From Petunia secreta (taxonomy: Eukaryota; Streptophyta; Magnoliopsida; Solanales; Solanaceae): 64,000 nt of DNA. The position numbers were made by a program, and so were the translations under genes. This document shows positions 19,217 to 31,676 of the stretch, one piece after another. The notes beneath the pieces were generated by a model, which was not told where the DNA came from, searched no databases, and saw only the letters and a program-made list of their open reading frames with translations. The stretch covers positions 53,061,001 to 53,125,000 of the forward strand of contig JARKIP010000005.1 in NCBI GenBank assembly GCA_029990175.1, in the 5' to 3' direction. The stretch's first letter is position 1. Every line of letters begins with the position of its first letter.

Positions 19217-22200
19217 ATGGAGGCAAATATGAGCAAGATGGTTTGTTTAAATGGCAGTAATTACCATATCTGGAAAGGCAAGATGAAAGATCTTCTATTT
19301 GTCAAGAAAAGGCATTTACCTGTGTTTGCTTCTAACAAGCCCGAGGCTATGTCAGATGAAGATTGGGAATTTGAGCACTTACAGGTTTGTGGTTATATTA
19401 GACAATGGGTTGAAGACAAATGTTCGTAATCATATTGTGAATGAGACACATGCTAGAAGTTTGTGGGAGAAACTCGAGACACTTTATGCTTCGAAGACTG
19501 GCAATAATAAGGTGTTCATGCTGAATCAATTGATGAATATTAGATATAAAGAGGGCAGACCTATTTCTGATCATATTAATGATTTTCAGGGTGTCCTTGA
19601 CCAGCTGTCCGGTATGGGTGTGAGATTTGATGAATAAATTCAGGGACTTTGGCTTTTGAATACTCTTCCTGACTCGTGGGAAACTCTTCGGGTTTCATTG
19701 ACTAATTCTGCTCCCAGTGGTGTTGTAACTATGGAATATGCTAAGAGTGGTGTTCTAAATGAAGAAATGAGAAGAAAATCTCAAGGCTCATCTTCTTCAG
19801 CTTCACACTCCGATGTTTTGGTTACTGAAGATAGGGGAGAAACAAGTCCAGAGGTCAGAACAATAGAGATAAACGTAGAAGCAAGTCGAGGTCCAGGTAT
19901 AAAAATCTTACATGTGATCATTGTGGCAGTCGAGGGCATATTAAGAAATTTTGTTTCAAATATAAGAAAGAATTGAGACAACAAAAGAAAGAGGGCGACG
20001 ATGATAATCGTGTTGCTACTGTTGTCAAAGCTGATCTTCTTTTTTCCGGTGATAATGAAGATGTCATTAATTTTGTTTGCCATGAGACTAGCTGGGTGGT
20101 GGATACAGGTGCCTCTTATCACGTCACACCGAAGAAAGAGTTCTTTTCTTCTTATACTCCTGGTAATTTTGGGGTATTGAAAATGGGTAATGATGGTGAA
20201 ACTGAGGTTATTGGCATTGGTACTGTTTGCTTGGAAACTAACAATGGTTCGAGGTTAGTTCTTAAAAATGTCAAACATTTTCCAAATATCCGCCTGAATT
20301 TGATTTCTGCAGGAAAGCTTGATGATGATGGCTATTGTAGCACATTTTGTAATGGCCAGTGGAAGCTGACTAAAGGTTCTTTGATCGTGGCTCGAGGTAA
20401 CAAGTCTTCCAACTTGTATTCTATGCAGGGTTCTATTTCTAGTGACTCAGTAAACCTGGTGGAGAGTGATCCTTCATTAGAGTTATGGCATAGAAGGTTT
20501 AGTCATATGAGTGAGAAGGGGATTGATTGCTTGGCTAAGAAGAGTTTGCTTTCGGGTGTAAAGCAAGCAAAATTGAAGAAATGTGTTCATTGCTTAGCCG
20601 GTAAACAGAAAAGGGTTTCTTTTCAGAGTCATCCGCCTTCAAGAAAACCTGATTTGCTGGAGTTGGTACATTCTGATTTGTGTGGTCCTTTTAAAGAAAG
20701 ATCTAAAGGTGGTGCACTTTATTTTGTGACTTTTATTGATGATCATTCTCGCAAGCTCTGGGTGTTTCCTTTGAAGACCAAGGATCAGGTACTTGATGTG
20801 TTCAAGGATTTCAAGCCTTGGTTGAGAGACAGACAGGGAAGAAATTGAAATGCATCCGCACAGACAATGGTGGTGAATATATTGGTCCTTTTGATAACTA
20901 TTGTAGAGCGCAGGGTATTCGGCATCAGAAGACTTCTCCTAAGACTCCTCAGCTAAATGGCTTAGCAGAGAGGATGAACAGAACACTTGTTGAGAGGGTT
21001 AGATGTTTGCTTTCAGAGGCTAAGCTGGCAGATTCCTTTTGGGCAGAAGCACTTAATACTGCGGCTTATGTTATCAATTTGTCTCCTACTGTTGCTTTGG
21101 GTGGTGATGTCCCTGATAGAGTTTGGTTTGGTAAGAATGTTTCTTATGATCATTTGAGAGTCTTTGGCTGTAGAGCTTTTGTGCATGTTCCTAAAGATGA
21201 AAGGTCAAAGCTGGATGTTAAAACTAGGCAGTGTATCTTCATTGGTTATGGTCAGGATGAATTCGGCTATCGTTTCTATGATCCAGTTGAGAAGAAACTT
21301 GTTAGAAACCGTGATGTTGTGTTCTTTGAAGACCAAACAATTGAAGATTTTGACAAGGCTGAGAAAGTTGATTCTCAGAGCAGTGAGAGCTTAGTTGATG
21401 TTGATCCAGTTCCTGTGACTGTTGCACCTGAAGAAAATGTTGAAATTCAGGTTGATGACCATGTTGATGATCATGTTCAGAATGACCAGCATGTTGATGA
21501 TATTGTTGATGCTCCAGTTGATGATAATGTGGTTGGCCAGCAACCAATCACTGTTGATGCTTCAGAGAGTTCACTCAGAAGATCTTCTAGAGTGAGTGTA
21601 CCTTCATCTCGGTATCCTCCCGGTGAGTGGGTACTATTGACTGATGGGGGAGAACCTGAATGTTTTGAAGAGGCCATGGAAAGTAAAGAAAAAGAAAAGT
21701 GGTTAGATGCTATGCAAGATGAGATGAATTCCTTGCATGATAATCATACCTTTGATTTGGTTAAGCTTCCTAAAGACAGAAAAGCTTTAAAAAACAGGTG
21801 GGTTTTCAGGGTGAAACATGAAGATGGTAACCCAGTTCCACGGTACAAGGCTAGACTGGTCGTCAAGGGCTTTAAACAGAAAAAGGGAGTTGATTTTAGT
21901 GAGATATTTGCTCCTGTTGTGAAGATGTCTTCCATTCGTGTTGTTCTAGGCTTAGCTGCAAGTCTAGATTTAGAGGTTGAGCAAATGGATGTGAAAACTG
22001 CTTTTCTCCATGGTGATTTGGATGAAGAAATTTATATGGAGCAGCCTGAAGGCTTTGAAGTCAAGGGTAAAGAGAATTATGTTTGCAGATTAAAGAAGAG
22101 CTTGTATGGCTTGAAACAAGCTCTCAGGCAGTGGTACAGGAAGTTTGGGTCTTTTATGCAGCAACAGGGTTTCAAGAAGACTTCTTCAGACCATTGTGTT

Positions 22201-23217
22201 TTTGTGCAGAAATTCTCTGATAATGACTTTATTATTTTATTGCTTTATGTTGATGACATGCTTGTTGTTGGTCATAATGATTGCAGGATTCAGAAGTTGA
22301 AGCAAGAGTTGAACAAGTCTTTTGCTATGAAAGACTTAGGACCAGCGAAGCAGATTCTTGGCATTCAGATTGTCCGTGACAGAGAGGCCAAGACATTGTG
22401 GTTATCACAGGAGAAGTACATTTAGAAGGTACTTCGCAGATTCAGCATAGATAAAGCAAAGGCTGTCAGTACACCGTTAGCTATGCACTTCAAGTTGAGC
22501 AGAGAGCAGTGTCCTTCTAGTGTTGCTGAGAAGGAAGATATGAAGAAAGTTCCTTATGCTTCAGCCGTTGGCAGTTTGATGTATGCAATGATTTGCACGA
22601 GACCTGATATTGCTCATGCTATTGGTATTGTTAGCCGTTATCTTTCTAATCCAGGAAGAGAGCATTGGAATGCAGTGAAGTGGATAATGAGATATCTTTG
22701 TGGCACTACTAGTCAGAGTTTGTGTTTTGGTACAGGGAAGCCTGTTCTTTGTGGTTACACTGATTCGGACATGGCTGGTGATATTGATACTCGTAAGTCT
22801 ACTTCTGGCTACTTGATTACTTATGCAGGGGGAGCTGTGTCTTGGCAATCTAGGTTGCAGAAATGTGTTGCTCTATCTACTACAGAAGCTGAGCTTATTG
22901 CTGCTATTGAAGGCTGTAAAGAGTTGCTTTGGATGAAGCGATTTTTGAAGGAAATTGGCTTTAGTCAGAAAAAATATGTGCTTTATTGTGACAGTCAGAG
23001 TGCTATTCATCTTGACAAGAATTCTACATTCCATGGTAGGTCGAAGCATATTGATGTGAGGTACCATTGGATTCGGGATGTGTTGGATGCTAAACTACTT
23101 TCACTTGAGAAGATCCACACTAATGACAATGGTTCAGACATGCTTACTAAACCTTTGCCAAGAGGGAAGTTTGAAGAATGTTGTTTGATCGCCGGGATGG
23201 CGGTCTCCTCCACATAG
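19217..23217 (+). pseudogene. Copia B gag-pol, Tnt1/Tork-like, broken
   Basis: Gag starts at 19217 and includes a CCHC knuckle (CDHCGSRGHIKKFC, about 19914). Then protease with WVVDTGASYH (about 20095), pre-integrase and integrase with WHRRFSHMSEKG and CVHCLAG, core motifs DLCGPF and TDNGGEY, reverse transcriptase with MDVKTAFLHGDL and LLYVDDM, and RNase H with YTDSDMAGD, STTEAEL and YCDSQSAI, ending at 23217. Frame changes near 19420, 19840 and 20815 and stops at 19635 and 22423 break the product. Domain order (integrase before reverse transcriptase) is diagnostic for Ty1/copia. Most of pol (20818-22425) remains open. Confidence 0.92.
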
Positions 23218-23218
23218 T

Positions 23219-23233
23219 CGGGAGGGGGAGAAT
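23219..23233 (+). promoter_or_regulatory. Polypurine tract of copia B
   Basis: CGGGAGGGGGAGAAT run just before the 3' LTR start TGTTGGGG and directly after the pol stop codon. Confidence 0.85.
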
Positions 23234-23984
23234 TGTTGGGGTTATTGGGCTTTCTCTTCCTATGTGGATAAAAAGCACCTTTTGGACCAAGCCCACTTTT
23301 ACCCAAATAGCCCAATATGTCAAGACATATAAATAAGACCTCTTTTAGGTCTGAAATAAGACAAGAGAGAAAAATATAGGAGCATCCGTTTTAGGGGTTT
23401 TGAGAGAAGAAAAGCTTAGTTCTTTTGCTCCAGAAAATTCTACTTCAGGCAGTCCGTTTTAAATTGCGTTTTACGACTCGTTAACCGTTGGATCGGGTTG
23501 AAATTTGAACTGGGGGTTCTCAACATCCTGTTCTTTGATCTGGACGGTGGAGATTGGATTTTGCTATTTGTAGCTTCTGTTTCTGGGTCACGAACTGTAG
23601 CTGAATTTGGGTGATTTCTCTCCTTTTGTTCCCTAGTTTTAGTGCTATCTTTTATCTATTGTTGCTCGTTGTTTGGCACTTTGTTTGTGGCCAATTTGGA
23701 GAACATTTGTAACTCTTGTTGTTGATTAGTGGAGCTTTGGTCCCGTGGTTTTTTTACCTCTTCACATTGAAGGGGTTTTCCACGTAAATTCGGTGTCTCC
23801 TCTAGCTTGATTACTTTGTTTGCTTGCCTTGCTATTATTGTTGTTGGTGGCTGCCCCATATTCCATTTGTACTTGAATTGGTTTGCTCCTCTTATTCAAA
23901 TAGTGTGGGAAGTTTTGACTTGGGTATTCCTTCCGCATTTACCTTGTCGTGCAATATTTTGGTATTGCTTGTTTCTTCCCAACA
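23234..23984 (+). repeat. 3' LTR of copia B (751 bp)
   Basis: Starts TGTTGGGGTTATTGG and ends CCCAACA, matching the split 5' copy apart from several substitutions and small indels. Unlike the 5' copy it has no insertion after TTCTTTTG, so it shows the empty target of the nested element. Confidence 0.92.
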
Positions 23985-24213
23985 AGAAGATCATTGAATT
24001 TGAAGAACAAGTGCAGCTTCTTAATATACTGCTTAAAGAGGTGGAGGAACGGAGAGATTTTCTTAAAACCAAACTAACGGAAGGTCAAATTGCGAAGGAA
24101 CAACTGCAAGTGAAGTTGAAAGAGGTTAAAATTCAGAGGGATCGATCTAAGAAGTGGATTCATAGACTTCTTTTTGGATTAGTATTTTGCTTAGTTTGTG
24201 AATGGTCGGTCTA
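23985..24213 (+). pseudogene. zf-GRF gene remnant, coiled coil and membrane segment
   Basis: An open stretch reading KKIIEFEEQVQLLNILLKEV onward gives about 50 residues rich in Glu, Lys and Leu with coiled-coil spacing, then a hydrophobic end (LLFGLVFCLVCEW) resembling a single membrane anchor, with the stop at 24211-24213. Plant zf-GRF proteins commonly have this tail, and the GRF finger itself lies just left of copia B at 12775-12981. When the two flanks are joined across the target duplication the frames do not match, so the gene carries at least one indel besides the stops in the finger. Confidence 0.6.
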
Positions 24214-24592
24214 GTTAATTTGTTAATATGATAAATATTTAATAATTGTATTGTTAACTAAGACTTGAGATGAATCATAGTTTGATTACTATTAACTCTG
24301 AGCGCTTATACTATGTTTGTTAAATTTATATAATAGACCTTCCGTGATAGAGAATCAAAATCACAAATGAAACAAAAATGAACAAAAAATCAAACTTAAA
24401 TATGGAGATGAACATTATTAATAGACATGTAGTGGTCAACAATTAAAAAAACAGCTGAAACTAAGATGAACAATATTAAAATTACTCGACCATTACATGA
24501 TTTAGTAGTAAAGGTTACACTTCAATATAAGAATGAACAACATTACTTTCACAAAATATAAAGAAACAAACATATACGACTAGTTTAGTAGA
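24214..24592. other. AT-rich DNA without recognised features
   Basis: Follows the zf-GRF remnant. I see no coding evidence, repeat ends or structured motif. Confidence 0.6.
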
Positions 24593-24913
24593 TTAGCACC
24601 GTCCCTTGCATTTGGTGAATTTTGGTGGATATTCTTCAATCATGGCCGATGGTGAATTTGGTGGATTAGTGTTGGCCATGGCATTTAGTGGAACTGGTAG
24701 AGTGGTGTATTCCTCTATGACATTTGGAGCGGGTCCAGGTAATGTACTAATTCTAGCAAGTGCATTAGTGATCTCTTTGATTTGATTCAACCTTTGATTG
24801 TTCTTTCTCCACAAGTCTTCTTCGAGCCTTTTCAGTCGGTCCTATATATAAGCAACCTCGCTTTGCCAAAAAGATATCTCCTAACGTACATTAGAGTTGG
24901 ATGGTCCAGACAT
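24593..24913 (-). pseudogene. Short hypothetical gene remnant with coiled-coil start
   Basis: Read on minus from ATG 24913, the frame gives MSGPSNSN, two stops, then a helical charged stretch (DRLKRLEEDLWRKNNQRLNQ), a segment ITNALARISTLPGP, and a Pro/Asn-rich end with the near-repeats VIEEYTTLP and MIEEYPPKF. The last 73 codons are open. Not recognised. The clean frame across both stops suggests a once-translated protein of about 106 residues. It could belong to the neighbouring DUF1985-type element or be a separate host gene. Confidence 0.3.
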
Positions 24914-25499
24914 CTTGGTAGACTAATTAGTAGTTTGAATTTTACAGTATTGTATTGAAAATGGAATGGAAGAGGTAGAAAAAACCTTGAAGAGTTAAAA
25001 ACGTTAGTAAAGAGATATAACTTAAATGTAAGAGACACTTGATAACTAATAATGCAGCAAATAGGTGCATTAATACAAATTATTGCATTAAAAAAATAAT
25101 GGCCACAATCATTGAAAAAGGCACTTTAACTGTTCCTCGGTTAGTTACGTTTCAATGATAGACCTATTACAGTGAACAATCAGCTGGTCTGGTTTGTTTG
25201 AATTTTCAAAATATTTAGGGGTCCACGATCATTCGTGAACAAGCTTGCATATTAAACACAAGCAGAAGGCTCAAACCAATACTGGTGATAAACGAAACAT
25301 ATAATAACATTACACAAATGCATTTTCAACTGTTTAACACTCAAATAAATTAATTTTAAAAAAAAAATAACCCTGACCAAAACAAAAAAAAAAAAAAACT
25401 AAAAATAATTATTGGCTATTGTTCATAAAAAAAATGCTGACAAATTATTATTTGTTAAGAAAATCTTTGATCAGACTTTTCACGATACCCGATAAAATT
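24914..25499. other. AT-rich intergenic DNA
   Basis: Contains an A-rich run near 25382-25399 and no credible ORF. Nothing else identified. Confidence 0.5.
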
Positions 25500-28110
25500 T
25501 TGTTGGGGTCAACACCAACTTCACCAACCCCTGCATTTAATTTGGAATCCGAATTGGCATGGCATACATCCTCTACTTCATAATACTGGGCCTCACCATC
25601 CTTACATCATATATCTACACATTGGCATTGGCATTGGCATTGGCATCAGCATTGGAATCGGTATCATTTATATTGGCTTCCTCTACTATATTGGCATTGG
25701 TGGCAGCAACTTTTGCATCAACTATATTGGCATTGGTGGTATCAACATCACCATCAACTGCATTGACATTGGCATTGGTGCCATCCACTTCATCAAATCA
25801 ATGTTTCTTTCTTAGAATTAAAGTAGTCTTTGCTTGGTACAACAATCCATTGCCTTCCTCTTCTTATGTCTCATCAACCATGCAGAAGGACGGTATGCAT
25901 ATTGTCCTCTTCATTTGTTTTGCTACCAACTTAGGAACTTTAGCATATTGGGCCTTCATTCCTGTCAACTTAGCAAGCCCAACTCCCAAAGAATAACCTG
26001 CATCACTGAGACCACCACTTAAAGGACCTCACCCTCACCAACAATTCATTTATCAGCTCCACCAATATCTTCATCACCTTTTGCATCTTCTTCTCCATCT
26101 ACATCCATATTCTCTTCACCAACAAGATTAAGAACAGTTTTCTTGATCACTATGGCCCCTACCAGTTCAGTCCTAAGGGCATCCCTTGATGCATCCTAGA
26201 CTTCACCTGCATAGGGCATCTATATATACACCCACCCCCGATCGTACCTCGTGGTCAATAAGGAATAAGTAAGGGCGCACGATCTGGATAGAACTTGAGC
26301 AATTAATGTTATCTCATACAAATTAAATAGATATTTAAGGTTAGTTAATTTATTAACATAAAAATAGTGCAATGTTAGTTTAATTTTATCTACTCCTACT
26401 AATAATCGATCAAAGGATTTAGGCACCCTTTTTCTATACCATTTTAGAATTCGAGGGCACAAGATAGGAGTCTGATCTACTAGTGCAGCTCTCCTTCCAA
26501 TTGCAAGAAAAGCTTCGTTGACGCTAAGATGAAATATTAAATCAGAATAAGAAAAACATGAGAACATAAAAATCCACTAACTATTGGTTTATTGTAGACT
26601 TACCAAGAATGCTCAGTTGAAGCCAAAAAGAGCGTATCGTGGTACTTTTCCTTTCTCACTAATGCTTTTATAATGCTTGGCCATATCAAGCTTGTGCTTT
26701 AGATATTCAATCATCAGCTCGAAGCACTGTCTGCCCCTTGGATACTTGGAGAAGAACTCTAGATCATCAACCATACAAATCCACTCTATTCAACTGTGTT
26801 TGAACTATCCTTTGCCATGAATATCGTGTTGAGAAACAACAAAAGACACATCTTCAACTATTCCTCTTTTTTAAAATCTTCTAATAGTTTTCAACAACCT
26901 CACAAGCCTCGCCAATGTCACTTTAACTGTTTCCTCAATCGAGAATTTCAACATCTTCTTCTTTATTTTATCAATAGGTTTTACCTCACACCCCAATCCA
27001 GTTATAAGAGCAAACTCCTTAATCCAAAAATAATCTGGCTTCCCATTAACCAAGAACAAAACCTCATGATGCTTTTTATCTTTTATTCTATGTAGATATG
27101 GACCATCTGTCCATTGAATTGCTAAAACCGAGACATTCCAAGGAACTCCCTTAACACACACTCCTCGAATCTCTTTTCTATTGCTAGATTTTTAAACAAA
27201 TTGTTGAATTCATTAAAAAAAATACGCTAGATCGACTAGATATTTTCGATGGGAATGAAGGAAATTCATCAAGCCATATTTTAAGTTGATACTTTCGACC
27301 ATTGATTTCCTTGATGCATCGGGAAATGATAAACGATCCAGCTCACACTCGGGCTTTCTGGCTTCATTTCATCCTTGATCAGTTTCTTCATCACATTCTT
27401 CTTCACCTTCTTCTTCAGCTTCATCTTCACCAGCTTCGTCTTCATCGCTTTCTTCTTCACTATTATCTTCTTCATAACTTTCTTCATCATTTTTATCTTC
27501 TCTTAATTCCTCTCCATTTTCTGCCTCACCATCAATATCAATTTTCCATCATCATCACCGCTTTGATCTTGCTTTCCTTAGCATTCCTTGCTTAGGAGAG
27601 TTCATCCGCTTGAAAAGTATCCATTTTAGCGAATATATCTCAGTGAGAGCTCTCTTCAGTTAGGGGTTCGACTCGGATCTCTTCAACCACAGTATCTTTT
27701 AAAGAGTGATCCTTTATGGTCTTTTCTATTAGGGGTTCTGTTTCACCACCTTCAATGTCAACTGGAGATTGATTTTCATCTGCTATATTTTTATCACTTT
27801 CAACAGCTTCTATTTTAGCCACTCTACCACTTTTAGCCTGATTGTCATCTGTTGCTAGATGTTTAGCACTTTCACACCAACTCTACCACTTGTATATTGA
27901 TTGTCATTTGCTTCTGGATATTCATCAATTTCAGTAACTTCAGTTTCATCTCCTCCATCACTTGGAGATTGATTATCACCTCTGCTGAATGTTTATCCAT
28001 TTCAGAACTATTAGTTTCAAGAACTCTAACTGTATCACTTGGAACAGATTTATTGTCCTCTTCTTCAAAATGCTTCGTAGTTTATCTACACACAACAGCA
28101 GTCAAAATGA
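25500..28110 (-). pseudogene. DUF1985-type (Ulp1-associated transposon) ORF, decayed
   Basis: On minus, about 28080-27500 encodes an acidic region with repeated (D/E)NQSP segments. 27161-26871 encodes the DUF1985-like core: HEVLFLVNGKPDYFWIKEFA, then LITGLGC. After stops, VDDLEFFSKYPRGR(Q)CFE appears near 26770-26700, and PRILKW near 26450. 26220-25510 encodes acidic stretches and an Asn/Ala repeat (NANANAN near 25630). DUF1985 is a plant domain common in Mutator-like or Ulp1-protease-bearing elements. Several stops and frame changes, and no visible protease, mark this as a remnant. The plus-strand hydrophobic ORF at 25559-25996 is only the complement of the acidic repeats. Confidence 0.6.
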
Positions 28111-28933
28111 AGTCTAAAAAAACCCAGTTGATAATTAAAGTAAATAGAGCGAATCAATATGTAACAAAAAAGAAAAATTTGAGAATAACAATAAAAAACC
28201 AAAATTTCTTTAAAAAAACACCATATACATTTAAATATAAGTTCTTAAACTTACAAAAAACTAGAAAAAAAAAAAAAAGAGTTTAACAATATTAGGGTTC
28301 CTCACCTGAAGAAATCCAAGCTTCTTCAATGCTACTTCAAATCTTCAAATGAGGAAGAAAATTGTTAAAAAAAGCTGTAGTTTAGGCAAAAGTTGTACTT
28401 GAACAACGTTACGAGAGAAAAACTATGGAAGATATTGATGGCTTTCAAAAAAGTTGGAAGAAAGGGATAAAATGGTTCAAACCCATTTTTGTTTTCTTGA
28501 CCTAAAAAATAGCCGATTTTTTTGGTGATTTATATATATTTCCTGAAATTTTATATATATGCCTACAAGTTTTTCTATTTCTAATAGGCCCGCCCACTTA
28601 ACCGACTTAATGTTTTCCTCCATTAAAAATAAGGTTAAAAGAAAAGGAGGTCATTTAATTAATTTACAACTTGCTCGGATCGTTTTCTTCATTCTCTTGC
28701 AGTGAAAGTTTTAAAACAATTAATACAAATCACCCAACCTATTATAGTTCTCTAATTGGCTATACGTACTTATACAACGACACTTGGACTGCACCAATGC
28801 ATGCATCAGCTTGCTTTACCAAAAATATGACAATGTTTTGACCAAGTCAATCGATTGGAACAATAACAAAGATGATTAATATGCTAATGCCACGTCAAAT
28901 CTCGTTAACTAGTTGCTCTTGAAGTAGTACTAA
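28111..28933. other. AT-rich DNA, possible promoter side of the DUF1985 ORF
   Basis: Holds A-rich tracts around 28185-28280 and ATATATAT runs near 28530-28560. No gene recognised. Confidence 0.4.
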
Positions 28934-28960
28934 CTAGTGAATTTGTCCGCGCTTGCGCGG
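28934..28960 (-). mobile_element. Helitron-like 3' terminus 1
   Basis: Read on minus, CCGCGC-AA-GCGCGG (6-bp stem) is followed by nine bases (ACAAATTCA), then CTAG and a T. A short GC-rich hairpin about 10 nt before CTRR, with insertion next to a T, is the Helitron 3' signature. The element would extend to higher coordinates; its 5' TC end was not identified. Probably non-autonomous. Confidence 0.5.
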
Positions 28961-31676
28961 CCATGAAAATTCTAATACTATTTACATTTATGATATAATA
29001 TATTTTAATATTTGTGATATAATTTATTTTACTATTTGAATATGTTACCTATTCTTTTTAGTCTTTGGATTTAAATCTGCAAAACGTCTACACTTTTGTA
29101 CTAATTAACGTCAGGAAAGACTGGTTGAGGTCCTTGAGGCAATATATTTGCAAGGTTTCTTTTCAGTAAGTTAGTATCTCATAATTTGTTAGGTCAGGTA
29201 TTCTTATAAATCTTCCTAGCTAGTACCACTAATACTTTCTTTCATCAACAACATCATGTTTCACAGTAAGAAGCTTAATTCTCGAACACTTGGGAGGATG
29301 ACTTATATTTGTAAGCCTTGATTTAAGAACGTTAGCTGTGTGTTGTTTAGTTGGATTTGAGGGTTAAGGGTTATTTACTTTGAAGTTTTCTAGTATTAAT
29401 TTTTGTGCTTTTCATTAGAGTCTTTGTTTTCTTCGGAAATTCTTCTCTATGCAATAAGGAAACATGTAAGCTGTAAGTAAAGTAACTAAGAATAGAACTA
29501 ACGTAGAGGGTACTTGTTATAGTTTCATATTGACAAAACTTCAAATCTAACAACCAATTACTACTTTTTTTTCTTTTGCTTTGTCGAATGCTTTTGACAA
29601 ATCAGCTTCAACTCAATACTCATTCATATGCCTGCCAAATAATTTCAACTTTTTTTGTCGTGTTTGATATAAGTAAAATGTTAGTCTAGAAAAAACTTAC
29701 TTTAACATTTAATTCAATAGAACATCAAAAGCACTTGCACCAGTTGGCTCGCGTTACTTGAGAAGGTCAGTCCCAAAATTGTTAAAACTGCTAATGTGAT
29801 ATGAGTTAACGCTCTCATTAAGATTACCAACAGTTTTCAAGTAACAGTAGCAATGAATCAACAATTCAGCACATATTAGTTGAATCTACAGTAGATTATG
29901 ACTTTACATGTGAATACTCAAGACTTAGAGAGATGCCCAAATATGTTCTGGTTGATGCATCATCCTCTTTGGCAATCAATGTTGCTTTAGAAATAAGCAT
30001 TGAGATTTTGTATTTTTGTTCAATAGAAGCATCTTTCATGATTTCATTAACCTTCAGTAAAGTGGTTACATAATAATCAGTCCCCATTAAAGAGACTATT
30101 TAATTTGTTTCTTGTAGAAATCTAGCTATCTGTAATAATGTTGCTAAGTTCTTGGCCAAATTATTTTGATAATGAAGCATCCTTATATAGAAATTTTACA
30201 ATTGATTGGTAAAACCAACTAAGCATTACAAATAACACTCAATTGAGTAATGAGTTATTGGTGCACAAATTAAAGTAACTAACTTAAACTCTATTGTTAA
30301 AATATATATGCATTATAGAGTGGCGCTCGACAGTACGTTGTTCCTCAGAAATCGTTGAAATGGAAAGTAGTATATACTCACATTATTAATACCCACATTA
30401 TTAATACCACCTTCTACCCCGCATAAAATAATACATAGATTCCCGTATTAATAATGCGGGTATTAATAATGCTTAATATACAAAAAACGCAACCAAACAT
30501 TTACTAATTTTATGCGGGTATTAAAATTTCACAAAAACCAACCGAATACTGCATTAAATTAACGCTGAGTTTTGTGCGGGTATTAAATATTAATACCTGG
30601 AACCGAACGACCCATATGTGTTTGTGTAATAGTTAATATTTTGAATAGATGGAATGAGGAACATCATAAAGAGAAAATTAAGAAAAAGAGAAGGCGAGAG
30701 AGACACTACGCCAACGCCTACGCAGCAGCACAAGCATCAACATCTGAATTCATTTTCTTTTTCTACATAGTATTGGACTATTTTACTTGGGCTATAGAAA
30801 TGTTTGATGCACTGAAAAGCTGCCTTTTTTACTACATTGCAATGCAACAAATGATATACTCAAACAAAATGAAGTGTATATAACAGCTCCTTTTCATCTG
30901 TCTGTCACCTTTAGAAGCAAGATATGATCTTCATTCTTTATTTATACTCCACTTCCTGTTGGTACCTTTCTTTGCCTTTCAGCTTCTTTCTTTTGGAAAT
31001 TTTTTGTAATGCTAGGAAGATGTCAGGTGTGTCTATTTATATATTAGTGCCCAAAACTTAATGATGAAGAAGCCCTTCAAATTCTGTAATTAAGTAATAC
31101 ATGTATAAGATTGTAACCGAAAGAATGGATAGAAAGGAATCATAGTTTCATAACCGAAGTTTTAATTCTTTAAAGGCTTTAAAATCAGTCAATTATGTCT
31201 GACATTCAAGCTGTTGTACCGGTTCACAATTAGGGCCATAACTAAGGACTAAACATCCTCATTAACTAATAGAATTGCTGGCCATTAATAGTTGAGAGGA
31301 TATGAAGCAATTTTTAGAAACACTTATTTTCTTCACATTTTGGTGAAATAGTGGCATATATAGAGGCATGCCACATCACTTGTCTATAATTCTCAATTAG
31401 TATATAGATAGATAAATATTTTTTGCTTCCATGGAAACATACATTAAATGTTTTAGCATTACCAATCAGCAATCCTTTCTTTCTTATTTCAATTAGATAG
31501 ACAATTGATATGACTAATTAAGTATTATACAATAATAGGGCAACCAGCAAATTGTAACACATAACATGACTACACAAGACACTTCTTGGTAAAGATGAGC
31601 AAGCTTCTTATACAAGTAGCTAAATTTTATACCCACACAATATTCTCCGAACAACAGAACAATAATAATGAGGTTT
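28961..31676. other. AT-rich intergenic DNA
   Basis: No recognisable gene. Small ORFs (30087-29896 minus, 63 aa; 30641-30883 plus, 80 aa with a basic start and a hydrophobic middle) match no family I know. A MITE-like repeat lies at about 30380-30613. The left end may be the body of Helitron-like element 1. Confidence 0.4.
30380..30613. repeat. MITE-like AT-rich repeat, partial
   Basis: Contains three copies of TGCGGGTATTAA-like sequence (about 30455, 30513 and 30575), complementary TAATACCC motifs, and ends AACCGAACGACCC, reminiscent of terminal sequences of Solanaceae MITEs. A matching left terminus was not found, so it may be truncated. Confidence 0.35.

Larger units (their letters stand above)
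12982..23984 (+). mobile_element. Tnt1/Tork-like Ty1/copia element B, split by a nested element
   Basis: About 5.6 kb of copia sequence plus a 5.4-kb insertion. 5' LTR 12982-13176 joined to 18598-19163, initiator-Met primer site, gag-pol in Ty1/copia order (protease, integrase, reverse transcriptase, RNase H), purine tract and 3' LTR 23234-23984. Flanks are AGAAA (12977-12981) and AGAAG (23985-23989), a 5-bp duplication with one mismatch. LTRs differ at several percent by eye. It interrupts the zf-GRF remnant. Three frame changes and two internal stops make the copy inactive. The pol motifs and gag length resemble Solanaceae Tnt1/Tork elements. Confidence 0.9.

Noticed and set aside
25559..25996. 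Plus-strand 145-aa hydrophobic ORF as a membrane protein
   Set aside because: It is the complement of minus-strand acidic and Asn/Ala repeats belonging to the DUF1985-type remnant.
30641..30883. 80-aa ORF with basic start and hydrophobic middle
   Set aside because: No family match, AT-rich surroundings and no recognised promoter or homolog; chance ORF is likely.
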